From assembly GCF_002287075.1 (NCBI RefSeq), contig NZ_NSKE01000009.1, forward strand, positions 62,001-126,000: a stretch of 64,000 nt of DNA, in the 5' to 3' direction. Within the stretch, counting starts at the first letter, position 1, and each line of letters opens with the position of its first letter. The notes beneath the pieces were generated by a model. The model did not search any database and was not told the origin of the DNA. It saw nothing but the letters and a program-made list of their open reading frames with translations. This document shows, piece after piece, positions 55,999 through 64,000 of the stretch. The translations under genes and the position numbers were made by a program. The stretch comes from Fodinibius salipaludis. GTDB taxonomy: Bacteria; Bacteroidota; Rhodothermia; Balneolales; Balneolaceae.

Positions 55999-56215
55999 AG
56001 AAGCCAACGGTATATAATATTTCTTTAATATCTGTTTGCGTTAACAAGAGTATAATCATAACCTATTGTTACAAATCGGAACTACAAATATCGTATTAGT
56101 CCCATTAATCTCCCCTAATATATTTTCTTAAAAAAGTTGATGCTTCTTGGGCTCAGTGTATTGCCAACAGTAACTGACTATATTTGAAAAATCCCAAAAA
56201 ATGTTATGAATTTAC

Positions 56216-56544
56216 TTGGCAGGTTTCACTACTTATTTCGTAACATCGTTATTTGCCATAATTTGCAGCATTTCTGATTCCACTTCTGGCGGGAAAACGA
56301 GTAGCAGTGAAAATGAAGAAAAATCCAGCATCAACAACTTTATCATGATCTACCGATCGCCGATAGTGAAATTGAACTTTCAACCGCTAATGTAGCTTTC
56401 AGTTTCTATGATAAGTTTGAAATGGAAACCGAATACGATAATGACAAAAACGTGGATGGTCCCGATTTTCTTAAAGAGTCCAACGATAAACCGGTAAGGC
56501 AACTCAAAGTGTATCAAGCGTCAAATTCCAATACCAAATTATAA
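56216..56544 (+). pseudogene. Frameshifted small lipoprotein gene
   Basis: In the first frame, from a possible TTG at 56216, there is a signal-like N-terminus with lipobox (AGFTTYFVTSLFAIIC) and a Ser/Gly/Glu linker (SISDSTSGGKTSSSENEE). In that frame a stop comes at 56393. A -1 change at the five-A run 56319-56323 continues in the next frame as KIQHQQLYHDLPIADSEIEL, then NVAFSFYDKFEMETEYDNDK, ending at the TAA at 56542-56544. One missing A would restore a single 110-residue lipoprotein. The 3' end overlaps the convergent DUF389 gene by about 40 bases. It could be a pseudogene, a sequencing error or a programmed shift. Confidence 0.5.
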
Positions 56545-57526
56545 CAGCAAGAATTACCAACAGCGCTACCCATATCCCAATAGCGATACGAGTAGCCTTT
56601 TTTGCTTTTTCCACCTCCCACCAGCTACGGGGCTGAATTCCCTGTACTAAAAAGGTGAGTATTCCAGCCAAGTTGATACAGATAAGGTTAGTAGTGGTAA
56701 GAATCACTGATCCTATTGCTAAATTCATATAACCCGCACCGAGCAACAAACCTACGTTAACCAACGGTGGCAGTAAGGCCACAGCCACCATCACGCCAAC
56801 AATTGCAGCGGGAACACCACGAGTAAAAGCAAGAACTCCTGCACTACCTGCAGCCAGTGCAATGGTTATATCACCCAAATTTACATTTGTTTTGTTGATA
56901 AGCTGCTGTGAATCCAAGTCGACCTGCATTATTAATCCCATCACAAAAGCCAAAGCAACTGACGCCAATAGTCCTGCAATATTTGTTTTGAGCGACTGCC
57001 ATCCCAAATCGAGATCACCCAGGGTAACGGATAAAGCCATAGATACATTGGGCCCCAACAATGGCGCAATAACCATCGCCCCAATGATTACAGCTACATC
57101 ATCACGGACAAGTCCAACCCCTGCAACAAGCGTTGATAACAGTACCAATCCTATAAATACAGTATTTAACTCACTCCCGCTTGAAACATCCGAATAAAGT
57201 TCCTCACGACTTATTCGCCCGATGCTTTTTTCTTCGGATTCCTCTTGCTCTTCATCGGCTTCTTCCTCCTCTTTTTCATTGGGTTGTGGTAGAGTAGCTT
57301 GCACCTCAAAGAGCATGATCCGAAATCCTTCGATATGCGAAAATTTTTCGGTCAGTGCATCCGAAAGAGCTTCCGTACGGTTAGCATCAAGCAATATCCG
57401 TAATATTGAGTACCCATCTTCCAAATTATCTGACCATACGCCCAAAATCTCTTTCTCTTCAACAAAAGTACGTGCTTTTTGGGCCGTCCCTGGTGGAGCA
57501 ATAAGTTCCAGTACGCGATAATTCAT
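56504..57526 (-). CDS. TIGR00341/DUF389-family membrane protein
   Basis: The 340-residue product has an N-terminal soluble domain (MNYRVLELIAPPGTAQKARTFVEE), then an acidic linker EKEEEEADEEQEESEEKS (residues about 85-100). About six hydrophobic helices follow, with the family motif VGLVRDDVAVIIGAMVIAPLLGPNVSMAL and GVPAAIVGVMVAVALLPPLVNVGLLLGAGY. The family is widespread and of unknown function. It is transcribed alone. Its 3' end overlaps the frameshifted lipoprotein gene on the other strand. Confidence 0.88.
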   Translation of the reverse strand: MNYRVLELIAPPGTAQKARTFVEEKEILGVWSDNLEDGYSILRILLDANRTEALSDALTEKFSHIEGFRIMLFEVQATLPQPNEKEEEEADEEQEESEEKSIGRISREELYSDVSSGSELNTVFIGLVLLSTLVAGVGLVRDDVAVIIGAMVIAPLLGPNVSMALSVTLGDLDLGWQSLKTNIAGLLASVALAFVMGLIMQVDLDSQQLINKTNVNLGDITIALAAGSAGVLAFTRGVPAAIVGVMVAVALLPPLVNVGLLLGAGYMNLAIGSVILTTTNLICINLAGILTFLVQGIQPRSWWEVEKAKKATRIAIGIWVALLVILAVIIWYWNLTLDTL

Positions 57527-57585
57527 CTACAAAATCTTTTTGATAATTTTCTATAGGGTACAAAGGAATTCGAAAAGTAAAAAAT

Positions 57586-57616
57586 AAAAGCCTAACCCTG
57601 TTAAGGTTAGGCTTTT
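57586..57616 (-). terminator. Terminator of the tmRNA gene
   Basis: AAAAGCCTAACC pairs perfectly with GGTTAGGCTTTT around a seven-base loop. It lies just past the tmRNA 3' end, with an A/T tract behind it on the minus strand (TATTTTTTAC). Confidence 0.85.
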
Positions 57617-57629
57617 AAAGCTTTTTTTG

Positions 57630-57993
57630 TGGAGGTGCGGGGAATCGAACCCCGGTCCGAAATGGTATATCGTTCAAGCATCTACATGCTTAGTTGCCGT
57701 TTAAAGTTCGCCCGAAGCATCGCCCGGCAACAGGCAACTTCAGACTAGACTGTTAAAGTTTTACGCAAGTTCGACAGTCTGCGAAACCTACGCTATCCTG
57801 TCATAATCGGCGCTCCATTCAGCACTGACAGGCAAGAAGCTGAAGGAACGGCTAAGCTGCGTTACGCAGCTAAGCTATAAGAATAGTTGTTGTCAACTAC
57901 ATTTAATTGCATGATGATGATTTACGAGATCATCGCTCAAGCTCGGCATGCAGCCTGCGATTTTACTCACTCCGTCGAATCCATTACACCCCC
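57630..57993 (-). ncRNA. ssrA: tmRNA (SsrA)
   Basis: The RNA rescues stalled ribosomes. Its 5' end is GGGGGTGTAATGGATTCGAC, and the 3' end carries the T-loop GGTTCGATTCCCC and the acceptor partner CACCTCC, which pairs with the 5' GGGGGTG. The 3' CCA does not appear to be encoded in full. The tag reading frame follows TAGTT and reads GAC AAC AAC TAT TCT TAT AGC TTA GCT GCG TAA (57894-57862), that is DNNYSYSLAA, with the conserved LAA end. The stop codon sits in a hairpin (GCTGCGTAACGCAGC). The total of about 364 nt is typical for a one-piece tmRNA. Confidence 0.96.
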
Positions 57994-58193
57994 AATAAGT
58001 AAAAGAACAAAATTGTAAAAAATCTTTTTTATTCTCCTTGTGTTCATAGTATACAACAAATCAAAACGGTATAAAATTCAAAGTATTTTGTACCAAAGTC
58101 AATGAATTTGAGATTATTATTTCTGATTGATTTCTATCAAGAAGTTCGATAACCTACTTTTTAAAGGCTTAACTTGATGGATTTTCTATTGTT

Positions 58194-58679
58194 ATGAAAA
58201 AATTACTCCTTCTAATACCAGCAGTTATCCTCCTCACAGTTAGCTGTATTACGGAAAATCGAGATTTTGGCAACACTCCTCCCATAATGGATGTTAGCAT
58301 CAGTTATGTCAACGAAGAAGGGGAAGATTTGCTGAAACGGGATTATTTCCAGTTCTACAACATCTATTATCTGCAAAAAAATGAAGAGACCGGAAAGTTT
58401 GAGCGTGTTAAAGCCGCTGATAACCAATCTTCTTTTTATGTAGATCAAGGGACTAACCGCTATGCCCTTCGGGTATTTCCCAATCGGGAATTTATTGATG
58501 GGAAATCAACCACATTAATTGAAGATCACCGTGATAATATTGATACCCTGCGGGTACAGGGCTACAATGAAGGTCGAGGCTCAATAGCTGAGCGTATCTG
58601 GTATAATGGCGAACTGGCTTGGGAAACAGCTCCTAATCCGCCAAGACGCTATTTTACCGTCACTAAATCCAGCTTATAA
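58194..58679 (+). CDS. Small lipoprotein of unknown function
   Basis: The 161-residue product has a lipoprotein signal peptide (KKLLLLIPAVILLTVSC, lipobox LTVSC). A beta-rich body follows (MDVSISYVNEEGEDLLKRDYFQFYNIYYLQKN, RYALRVFPNREFIDGKSTTLIE, ERIWYNGELAWETA). It has no recognised domain. It stands between the tmRNA and the convergent lysine-biosynthesis fusion gene, with a TATAAA-rich upstream region, and appears to be transcribed alone. Confidence 0.7.
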   Translation: MKKLLLLIPAVILLTVSCITENRDFGNTPPIMDVSISYVNEEGEDLLKRDYFQFYNIYYLQKNEETGKFERVKAADNQSSFYVDQGTNRYALRVFPNREFIDGKSTTLIEDHRDNIDTLRVQGYNEGRGSIAERIWYNGELAWETAPNPPRRYFTVTKSSL

Positions 58680-58682
58680 AAT

Positions 58683-61271
58683 TTATTTGATCACTTTTTC
58701 TGTCGCCGGCTCTCGTAAATTATAATTTGAGCTCATTACTTTCCCATAAGCTCCAGCATTAGCAATCAAAATAACATCACCCTCTTCCGAATTAGGGAAT
58801 AAGCGATCAATACCCAGTTTATCACCTGATTCACAAATGGGACCGACAATATTCACAGTTTGATTGGTAGGTTGCTCTAACTTTGAAAGATTAACAATGG
58901 TATGGCGCGCGCCGTAAAGAGCGGGTCTGATAAAAGAGTTCATGCCTGTTTCGATACCTACATATTGCATTTCGCCCTTCCCTTTTAGCTGGGTTACTTT
59001 ACTCAGCAATACTCCGGCCGTTGCTACCAAAAACCGCCCAGGCTCAACCCAGAGATCATAATTTGGATGAGCCTCTTTAAACTGTTGCAGTGATTGGTCG
59101 ACCTCTTCGATATCCAAGTTGGCCTGGTTTTCATTTTCTTGAATTCCAAAACCACCACCCAGATCTAATATATCTACACCGCCCAGCTGTTCGGCTACTT
59201 TATGCAGAATTACAGCCGTATCTTTCCACGACTGGGGATCTTTAATACCGCTTCCGATATGGGCATGCAATCCCTTTACAGATATCTCATGTGCCTCAAC
59301 CAATTCCTTAAGTTCGTCAAGCTCAAAACGGGGGATCCCAAATTTTGATTGTACGCCTCCGGTTTTTACATGCTCATGGTGTCCGCCGCCGTGACCGGGA
59401 TCAATCCGTAAAAACAGCTCTTTTCCCTTAAACAAATTGGGCCATTGCTGCAGGGGATAAATATTATCGAGCGTCACATTAACTTCCAACTCCAACCCCT
59501 TTTCATACTCCGATCGGGGGGCAAAATTGGGAGTAAACAGTATCTTTTTGGGATCTATATCAGGGAATAAATCAAAGACTTTTTCTACTTCTCCGATAGA
59601 AACACATTCAAAGCCAAAGCCAAGCTTCCTGAATGTTTTTAGTATCTCATCATTCGCATTGGCTTTCATTGCGTAAAGTCCAAATGATACCGCGTCCAAA
59701 TTTTGGATAAACCCGGCATATCGTTTAACCGTATCCAAATCATACACATAAGAAGAACCGTTATCCTCCATAATCTCCATCAGTTGCTCACGCTTCTCCT
59801 TCCACCAGTCCTTACCATTTTCTTTTTCATCATCACCTTCTTTCATTAACTGCGACCAAGTAGGCCCAAATGAATCCTGTTTACCCGACTGCAGAATTAC
59901 TTGTTCGTGTAGCTGACGTACTAACCGATCGGCCTGCGCGCTTTCCACTACAAAGGTAAAATTCAGATCATTTGCTGCCTGACTGACCAAGTAAACCTGA
60001 TGCTCTTGGAAGACCTCAAAAGCTGATCCTAACTGATGTAAAATAGTACGGATACGACGTCCCAATAGACTTACCGCCGAAACAGATTCAATAACTTCAA
60101 CATGGCAATAATTCTCCAAATCCTCTACAAACTCATTGCGAATATCCTGGAAGTGCTCATTCAATCCGGGATCAAGAGAAACGGTAACGTTCGACTGGGA
60201 GGTGGATACCAAATCAATAGATAACCCAAAATGCTTAAATACTTCAAAAGCATCCGCCAAGAAACCAACCTCCTGCCACATTCCGAGCGATTCCATACTC
60301 ACCAGAATTACATCATCACGAACGGCAATCGCTTTCACTATTGCTTCATCATCAGAACCTTCAGACGAAATAATGGTGCCAGACAGCTCGGGTCTCAACG
60401 TACAGCGTACATGGATGGGAATATCGTGTTTTCGAGCGGGCATTATGCTCCGCGGATGCAACACCTTTGCCCCATTTGTAGCAATCTCCTGTGCCTCCTC
60501 ATAACTAAGATGATTCAATAACCTTGCAGAAGGTACAGCATGTGGATTTACCGAAAACATACCCGGAACATCCGTCCAAACCTCCAACCGTTCTGCTCCA
60601 ATTTTAGCGGCAAAATAGGCGGCCGAAACATCCGACCCCCCGCGGCCTAAAATTACGGTTTTATTTTCTGAATCACTGCCAATGAATCCCTGTGTAACTA
60701 CAATGGGGCCTGCTTCATTCAGCGCTTCAGCAATCCCTTCATCATAATCAGTTGTACTTACCGCAGAAATAATCCGCGACCGTTCAGTAGCATTTTTGCG
60801 AACAACCGTTTTAATTTGATCCCGGGCATCCATCCACTGTACACCATCCAGCGTTTGTTGCAAATAGGCGCTGCCAAGTTTAGTGGCCATGAGTTCTCCC
60901 ATCGACAGAAGTCGCGCCTGAACCCGGTAACTTGCTTCACCAATCAGTTCAATTCCTTTTACAATATGTTCTAACTCCTCAAAGTCATCAGAAAGTAGTT
61001 CTTGGGCAGCAACATCCAGTTTTTGGCCTAAAGCAAGGTGCTGCTCCTTAATCTGTTCTACCTTGTTGAGCATGTTCTTATCTGACGGCTCTTCGATAAT
61101 TGCTTCGAGCGTATTAGAAACTCCACTCAAAGCAGAGTGCACCAAGCATACTTTATAACCATCATTGCGTCGTTTCTGAACTTCCGATGCAATTTTCTGC
61201 CAATTCTCCAGTGATGATACACTGGTGCCTCCAAATTTTAAGACGATCCAATTCGAACGTTCGCTGCTCAT
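58683..61271 (-). CDS. Bifunctional aspartate kinase-diaminopimelate decarboxylase
   Basis: The 862-residue fusion holds the first and last enzymes of lysine synthesis. The aspartate kinase part (1 to about 455) starts NWIVLKFGGTSVSSLENW. It contains VTQGFIGSDSENKTVILGRGGSDVSAAYFAAKIGA and two ACT-type regulatory segments (VSMESLGMWQEVGFLADAFEVFKHFG and VYLVSQAANDLNFTFVVESAQADRL). The decarboxylase part (about 490-862) has the PLP lysine in GLYAMKANAND. It then has HAHIGSGIKDPQSW, LDLGGGFGIQENE, VEPGRFLVATAGVLL and the partner-loop CESGDKLGID. Such fusions are known in a few lineages. The ACT domains imply lysine feedback on the kinase half. Confidence 0.95.
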   Translation of the reverse strand: MSSERSNWIVLKFGGTSVSSLENWQKIASEVQKRRNDGYKVCLVHSALSGVSNTLEAIIEEPSDKNMLNKVEQIKEQHLALGQKLDVAAQELLSDDFEELEHIVKGIELIGEASYRVQARLLSMGELMATKLGSAYLQQTLDGVQWMDARDQIKTVVRKNATERSRIISAVSTTDYDEGIAEALNEAGPIVVTQGFIGSDSENKTVILGRGGSDVSAAYFAAKIGAERLEVWTDVPGMFSVNPHAVPSARLLNHLSYEEAQEIATNGAKVLHPRSIMPARKHDIPIHVRCTLRPELSGTIISSEGSDDEAIVKAIAVRDDVILVSMESLGMWQEVGFLADAFEVFKHFGLSIDLVSTSQSNVTVSLDPGLNEHFQDIRNEFVEDLENYCHVEVIESVSAVSLLGRRIRTILHQLGSAFEVFQEHQVYLVSQAANDLNFTFVVESAQADRLVRQLHEQVILQSGKQDSFGPTWSQLMKEGDDEKENGKDWWKEKREQLMEIMEDNGSSYVYDLDTVKRYAGFIQNLDAVSFGLYAMKANANDEILKTFRKLGFGFECVSIGEVEKVFDLFPDIDPKKILFTPNFAPRSEYEKGLELEVNVTLDNIYPLQQWPNLFKGKELFLRIDPGHGGGHHEHVKTGGVQSKFGIPRFELDELKELVEAHEISVKGLHAHIGSGIKDPQSWKDTAVILHKVAEQLGGVDILDLGGGFGIQENENQANLDIEEVDQSLQQFKEAHPNYDLWVEPGRFLVATAGVLLSKVTQLKGKGEMQYVGIETGMNSFIRPALYGARHTIVNLSKLEQPTNQTVNIVGPICESGDKLGIDRLFPNSEEGDVILIANAGAYGKVMSSNYNLREPATEKVIK

Positions 61272-61429
61272 ATTGTATTGATACTAACTGAAATTTTGAT
61301 TTAGCTCATTTATAATGGCCGTAAAGATAATAATCTCTGAATCCGTTTTTTGTAAAAATTCCACAACAATTTTTCGGTAAATCTTTTACTTCTCTTACTT
61401 TATGCAATGATAATTACTATTTATAAACT

Positions 61430-63703
61430 ATGGCTGATCGAGGCGTGAAAAAACTACTGACCGTGCTGGTTATTTTTCTATCAGCACAATTTACCTATGG
61501 ACAACAATCTGCTTCGGTTAATGGATATATTTCTGACGCCGAAACAGGTGAAACACTTATTTCGGCTAATATTGCACTGAAAGACAGTCGCAAAGGCACC
61601 TCATCAAACACCTCAGGATACTTTTCCCTAACAGATATTGCCCCCGGAACATATACTATTGTTGCAACTTACGTAGGTTATCAACGGTACGAGCAGGAGA
61701 TAACCCTTGAACCGGGACAAAGTTTACGCCTTGATATTGACCTTGATCCGGAAGGAGTTCGACTTGATGAAGTAGTCGTTGAATCAGAGCGTGAAAAAGA
61801 AGAACAACGCAATATTGGTATTGCTCAAATGCAGACCAAGCTTATCAAAGAATTACCCTCTGTGCTTCAATCTGATGTCTTTCGATCCCTTCAGCTGCTG
61901 CCGGGCGTAAAAGCAGCATCCGACTTTTCCAGTGGGTTGTACATTCGCGGGGGAAGTCCCGACCAAACCCTAATCTTACTCGATCGCACTACTGTTTACA
62001 ATCCTTCACACTTTTTTGGCTTTTTCTCAACATTCAACCCGGATGCTGTTAAAGATGTGCGTCTCTATAAAGGGGGCTATCCGGCCAAATATGGTGGTAG
62101 ACTCGGATCGGTACTTACGATATTCAATAAGGATGGAAACAGAAATGAATTTGAGGGATCGGTTTCGGTAGGACTGCTCTCTTCTCGCGCTTCCATCGAA
62201 GGACCCTTCGAAAAAGGATCTTACATGCTGGCTGTTCGCCGCTCTACCCTTGAACCGGTACTTGCCATACTACAAAATACAAGTGAAAACATTCCCGACA
62301 GCTTTTACTTTCTCGATGTCAACGGTAAAGTCAATTACGATGCCAATCAAAACAATAAAATTTCACTGGCTTTTTATACCGGGACTGATAATCTAAAATT
62401 TCCCTTTAGTACCGATGCAGGTATTAATCTAAATTATGGGAACCAGACCCTCAGCTCAACGTGGACCCATATTTTCTCTGACAACGTATTCTCTAACTTT
62501 ACGGTAACGGGTTCGCGATATTTTAACTACCCTACTATAAACCTTGCTTCTACTCCCATTGAGCGCTCTAACAACATTTATGATTTTTCACTCAAAGGTG
62601 ATATCGAATACCTTCCCAACGACAATCATGAGATTTCTACCGGTTTCTGGATGGGAAACTTAACATTAAAATTACAGGACAGCTTTGACGGTGAAGATAC
62701 ATTCAGTTCACGAATACAAACGCAGTACGGCTCGTGGTATATTCAGGATAAATGGGATATATCAGACCAATGGACTGCTACTCCCGGATTGCGAGTAGCC
62801 GGTTTTAGCGAGGGACAGTACCTGAGGCTTGAACCCCGCATGTCGCTGGAATATCGTCCCATCGATCGCATCCGCTTGCAGGGAGCATATGGCCGATACA
62901 ATCAGTTTTTGACCCTGATTTCTAATGAAGCTTTCACCGGGTTTGATGTCTGGCTCACTACCGACGACGGCGTCCCTCCCGCTTATGGCAATCAATATGT
63001 GGTAGGAGCTAAAACAATTCCGTGGGAAGGCTATGGTCTGGATTTGGAACTTTACTATCGTTCGATGAACGATTTGTTTGAACTGGATCCTTTTATAACA
63101 GATCAAGCCGGATTACCCTACAATGAAATCTTCCGTTTTGGGGAGGGATATGCGTATGGAGCTGAACTTTATTTTGAACGACAAGTTGGCCGACTAACAG
63201 GATTTGCCGGATACACCTTCAGCGTAACAAGACGAAAATTTCCCAATTTTAACGATCCGATTTCTAATCAAGGTACGGCCCGTTATTATCCACCAAAGTA
63301 CGATCGCATCCATGATCTCAACATTGTTTTGCAATACGATATTAGCTCGCGATGGTCAACAACAGTAAGCTTTAATTATGCCACCGGACAAGCCTACACC
63401 AAGCCGCTGGGTCGAACAACCGCTTTTGATGTTCCAACCTCGGGCCTCAACTATGACCAACTCATTGTGGGACGCGTTAACGCATCGCGTCTGCCCGATT
63501 ATAACCGACTGGATTTCAGTTTTAGTCGAAAGGGCACTTTTTTTGGGATGGGAGAAGCCGAATGGCAATTTCAAGTCATAAATGCCTACTCTCGACGCAA
63601 CGTCTGGTTTTATAATTACGATCTAAATGAAAATCCCGCAGAACGCGAAGCCATAACCCTGCTCCCCATTTTACCAACCCTTTCATACACCGTAGAATTT
63701 TAA
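61430..63703 (+). CDS. TonB-dependent outer-membrane receptor with carboxypeptidase-like domain
   Basis: The 757-residue product has a signal peptide (KKLLTVLVIFLSAQFTYGQ). A carboxypeptidase-like N-terminal domain follows (SVNGYISDAETGETLISANIALKDSRKGTSSNTSGYFSLTDI). The plug domain has LPSVLQSDVFRSLQLLPGVKAASDFSSGLYIRGGSPDQTLILLDRTTVYNPSHFFGFFSTFNPDAVKDV. A 22-stranded barrel then ends in LLPILPTLSYTVEF with a terminal Phe. It takes up an unknown, TonB-driven substrate. The next gene, two bases on, is a DUF4249-type lipoprotein, the usual partner of this smaller SusC-like class. Confidence 0.92.
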   Translation: MADRGVKKLLTVLVIFLSAQFTYGQQSASVNGYISDAETGETLISANIALKDSRKGTSSNTSGYFSLTDIAPGTYTIVATYVGYQRYEQEITLEPGQSLRLDIDLDPEGVRLDEVVVESEREKEEQRNIGIAQMQTKLIKELPSVLQSDVFRSLQLLPGVKAASDFSSGLYIRGGSPDQTLILLDRTTVYNPSHFFGFFSTFNPDAVKDVRLYKGGYPAKYGGRLGSVLTIFNKDGNRNEFEGSVSVGLLSSRASIEGPFEKGSYMLAVRRSTLEPVLAILQNTSENIPDSFYFLDVNGKVNYDANQNNKISLAFYTGTDNLKFPFSTDAGINLNYGNQTLSSTWTHIFSDNVFSNFTVTGSRYFNYPTINLASTPIERSNNIYDFSLKGDIEYLPNDNHEISTGFWMGNLTLKLQDSFDGEDTFSSRIQTQYGSWYIQDKWDISDQWTATPGLRVAGFSEGQYLRLEPRMSLEYRPIDRIRLQGAYGRYNQFLTLISNEAFTGFDVWLTTDDGVPPAYGNQYVVGAKTIPWEGYGLDLELYYRSMNDLFELDPFITDQAGLPYNEIFRFGEGYAYGAELYFERQVGRLTGFAGYTFSVTRRKFPNFNDPISNQGTARYYPPKYDRIHDLNIVLQYDISSRWSTTVSFNYATGQAYTKPLGRTTAFDVPTSGLNYDQLIVGRVNASRLPDYNRLDFSFSRKGTFFGMGEAEWQFQVINAYSRRNVWFYNYDLNENPAEREAITLLPILPTLSYTVEF

Positions 63704-63705
63704 GC

Positions 63706-64000
63706 ATGAAAAAAATAATACCCATATTAACGTTCTTAGTAATCTTGTCCGGGTGCGAACTCTACGAGCAGGATGAATACCAGGAATACTATGTCGTAGA
63801 ATCATATTTAGTTGCTAACGATACCCTTCAGCAAGTTCGACTTTCAACAACGAATCCTATTGACGAAACCTATCGATTTGAGGATAATACCGTTTCTGGT
63901 GCAACGGTAGAAATACAGCGGTTACATTCTGACAGTTCTGTCGCCGAGCAGTACCAATATCAAGAACAACGACCGGGGATCTATACTCCGGTTGATAATA
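63706..64000 (+). CDS. DUF4249-like lipoprotein, 5' part
   Basis: The gene starts two bases after the receptor stop and runs out of the window (98 codons visible). It begins MKKIIPILTFLVILSGC, a lipoprotein signal with lipobox LSGC. DEYQEYYVVESYLVANDTLQQVRLSTTNPID follows, which matches the DUF4249 N-terminal pattern (VVEGYL..., L..T.PI). DUF4249 proteins accompany TonB-dependent receptors in Bacteroidota and are thought to be surface substrate-binding partners. The adjacency supports one operon. Confidence 0.8.
   Translation, partial: MKKIIPILTFLVILSGCELYEQDEYQEYYVVESYLVANDTLQQVRLSTTNPIDETYRFEDNTVSGATVEIQRLHSDSSVAEQYQYQEQRPGIYTPVDN

Noticed and set aside
57630-57993. tRNA gene suggested by the T-loop GGTTCGATTCCCC
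   Set aside because: The T-loop belongs to the 3' end of tmRNA; no separate D-arm or anticodon arm is present.

Overview
The window looks like a chromosome segment of a halophilic or marine member of the Balneolota/Rhodothermota branch near Bacteroidota (Fodinibius- or Gracilimonas-like). The reasons are: giant secreted proteins ending in the 'NYPNPFNP' type IX secretion (T9SS) sorting domain, a SusC-like TonB receptor followed by a DUF4249-type lipoprotein, clade II nitrous oxide reductase, few clear Shine-Dalgarno sites, and many short intergenic hairpin repeats. The genus is an inference. Both edges cut genes.

Region 1 (1-16 kb) is metabolic. It holds a cut membrane protein, an ADP-forming acyl-CoA synthetase, a tryptophanase and a tyrosine phenol-lyase, an AraC-type regulator with two small cytosolic genes, an unknown 604-residue protein that resembles an FMN TIM barrel, the NO-damage repair protein Ric, haem A synthase, pyruvate phosphate dikinase and anaerobic HemN. 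Region 2 (16-23 kb, minus strand) is a complete clade II nos operon in transcription order cytochrome c, nosZ, small membrane protein, nosL, nosD, nosF, nosY. A three-cysteine Rrf2 regulator lies just upstream. A shared 22-bp inverted-repeat motif lies in front of rrf2, the nos operon, ric and the acyl-CoA synthetase, which suggests one NO- or redox-responsive regulon.

Region 3 (23-27 kb) is the dTDP-rhamnose set rfbB, rfbC, rfbD, rfbA. A GIY-YIG ORF lies beside the rfbB start and is bracketed by a 36-bp duplication of that start. Region 4 (27-46 kb, mostly plus strand) is a cell-surface island. It has two paralogous T9SS-secreted giants, three pseudopilin-like membrane-anchored proteins, and a chaperone-usher-like locus with five small DUF4402-like subunits, a PapD-like chaperone and a 1237-residue FimD-like usher carrying three or four C-terminal SPOR-like repeats. 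This is the least conventional part of the window.

Region 5 (46-64 kb) is mainly housekeeping: pyruvate dehydrogenase E2, E1-beta and E1-alpha, alaS, a DUF502 protein, ferredoxin-NADP reductase, an outer-membrane barrel, a single-domain response regulator, a frameshifted lipoprotein, a TIGR00341/DUF389 protein, tmRNA, a small lipoprotein, a fused aspartate kinase-diaminopimelate decarboxylase, and a TonB-dependent receptor with the start of its partner lipoprotein. No tRNA, rRNA, CRISPR array or intact transposase was seen.
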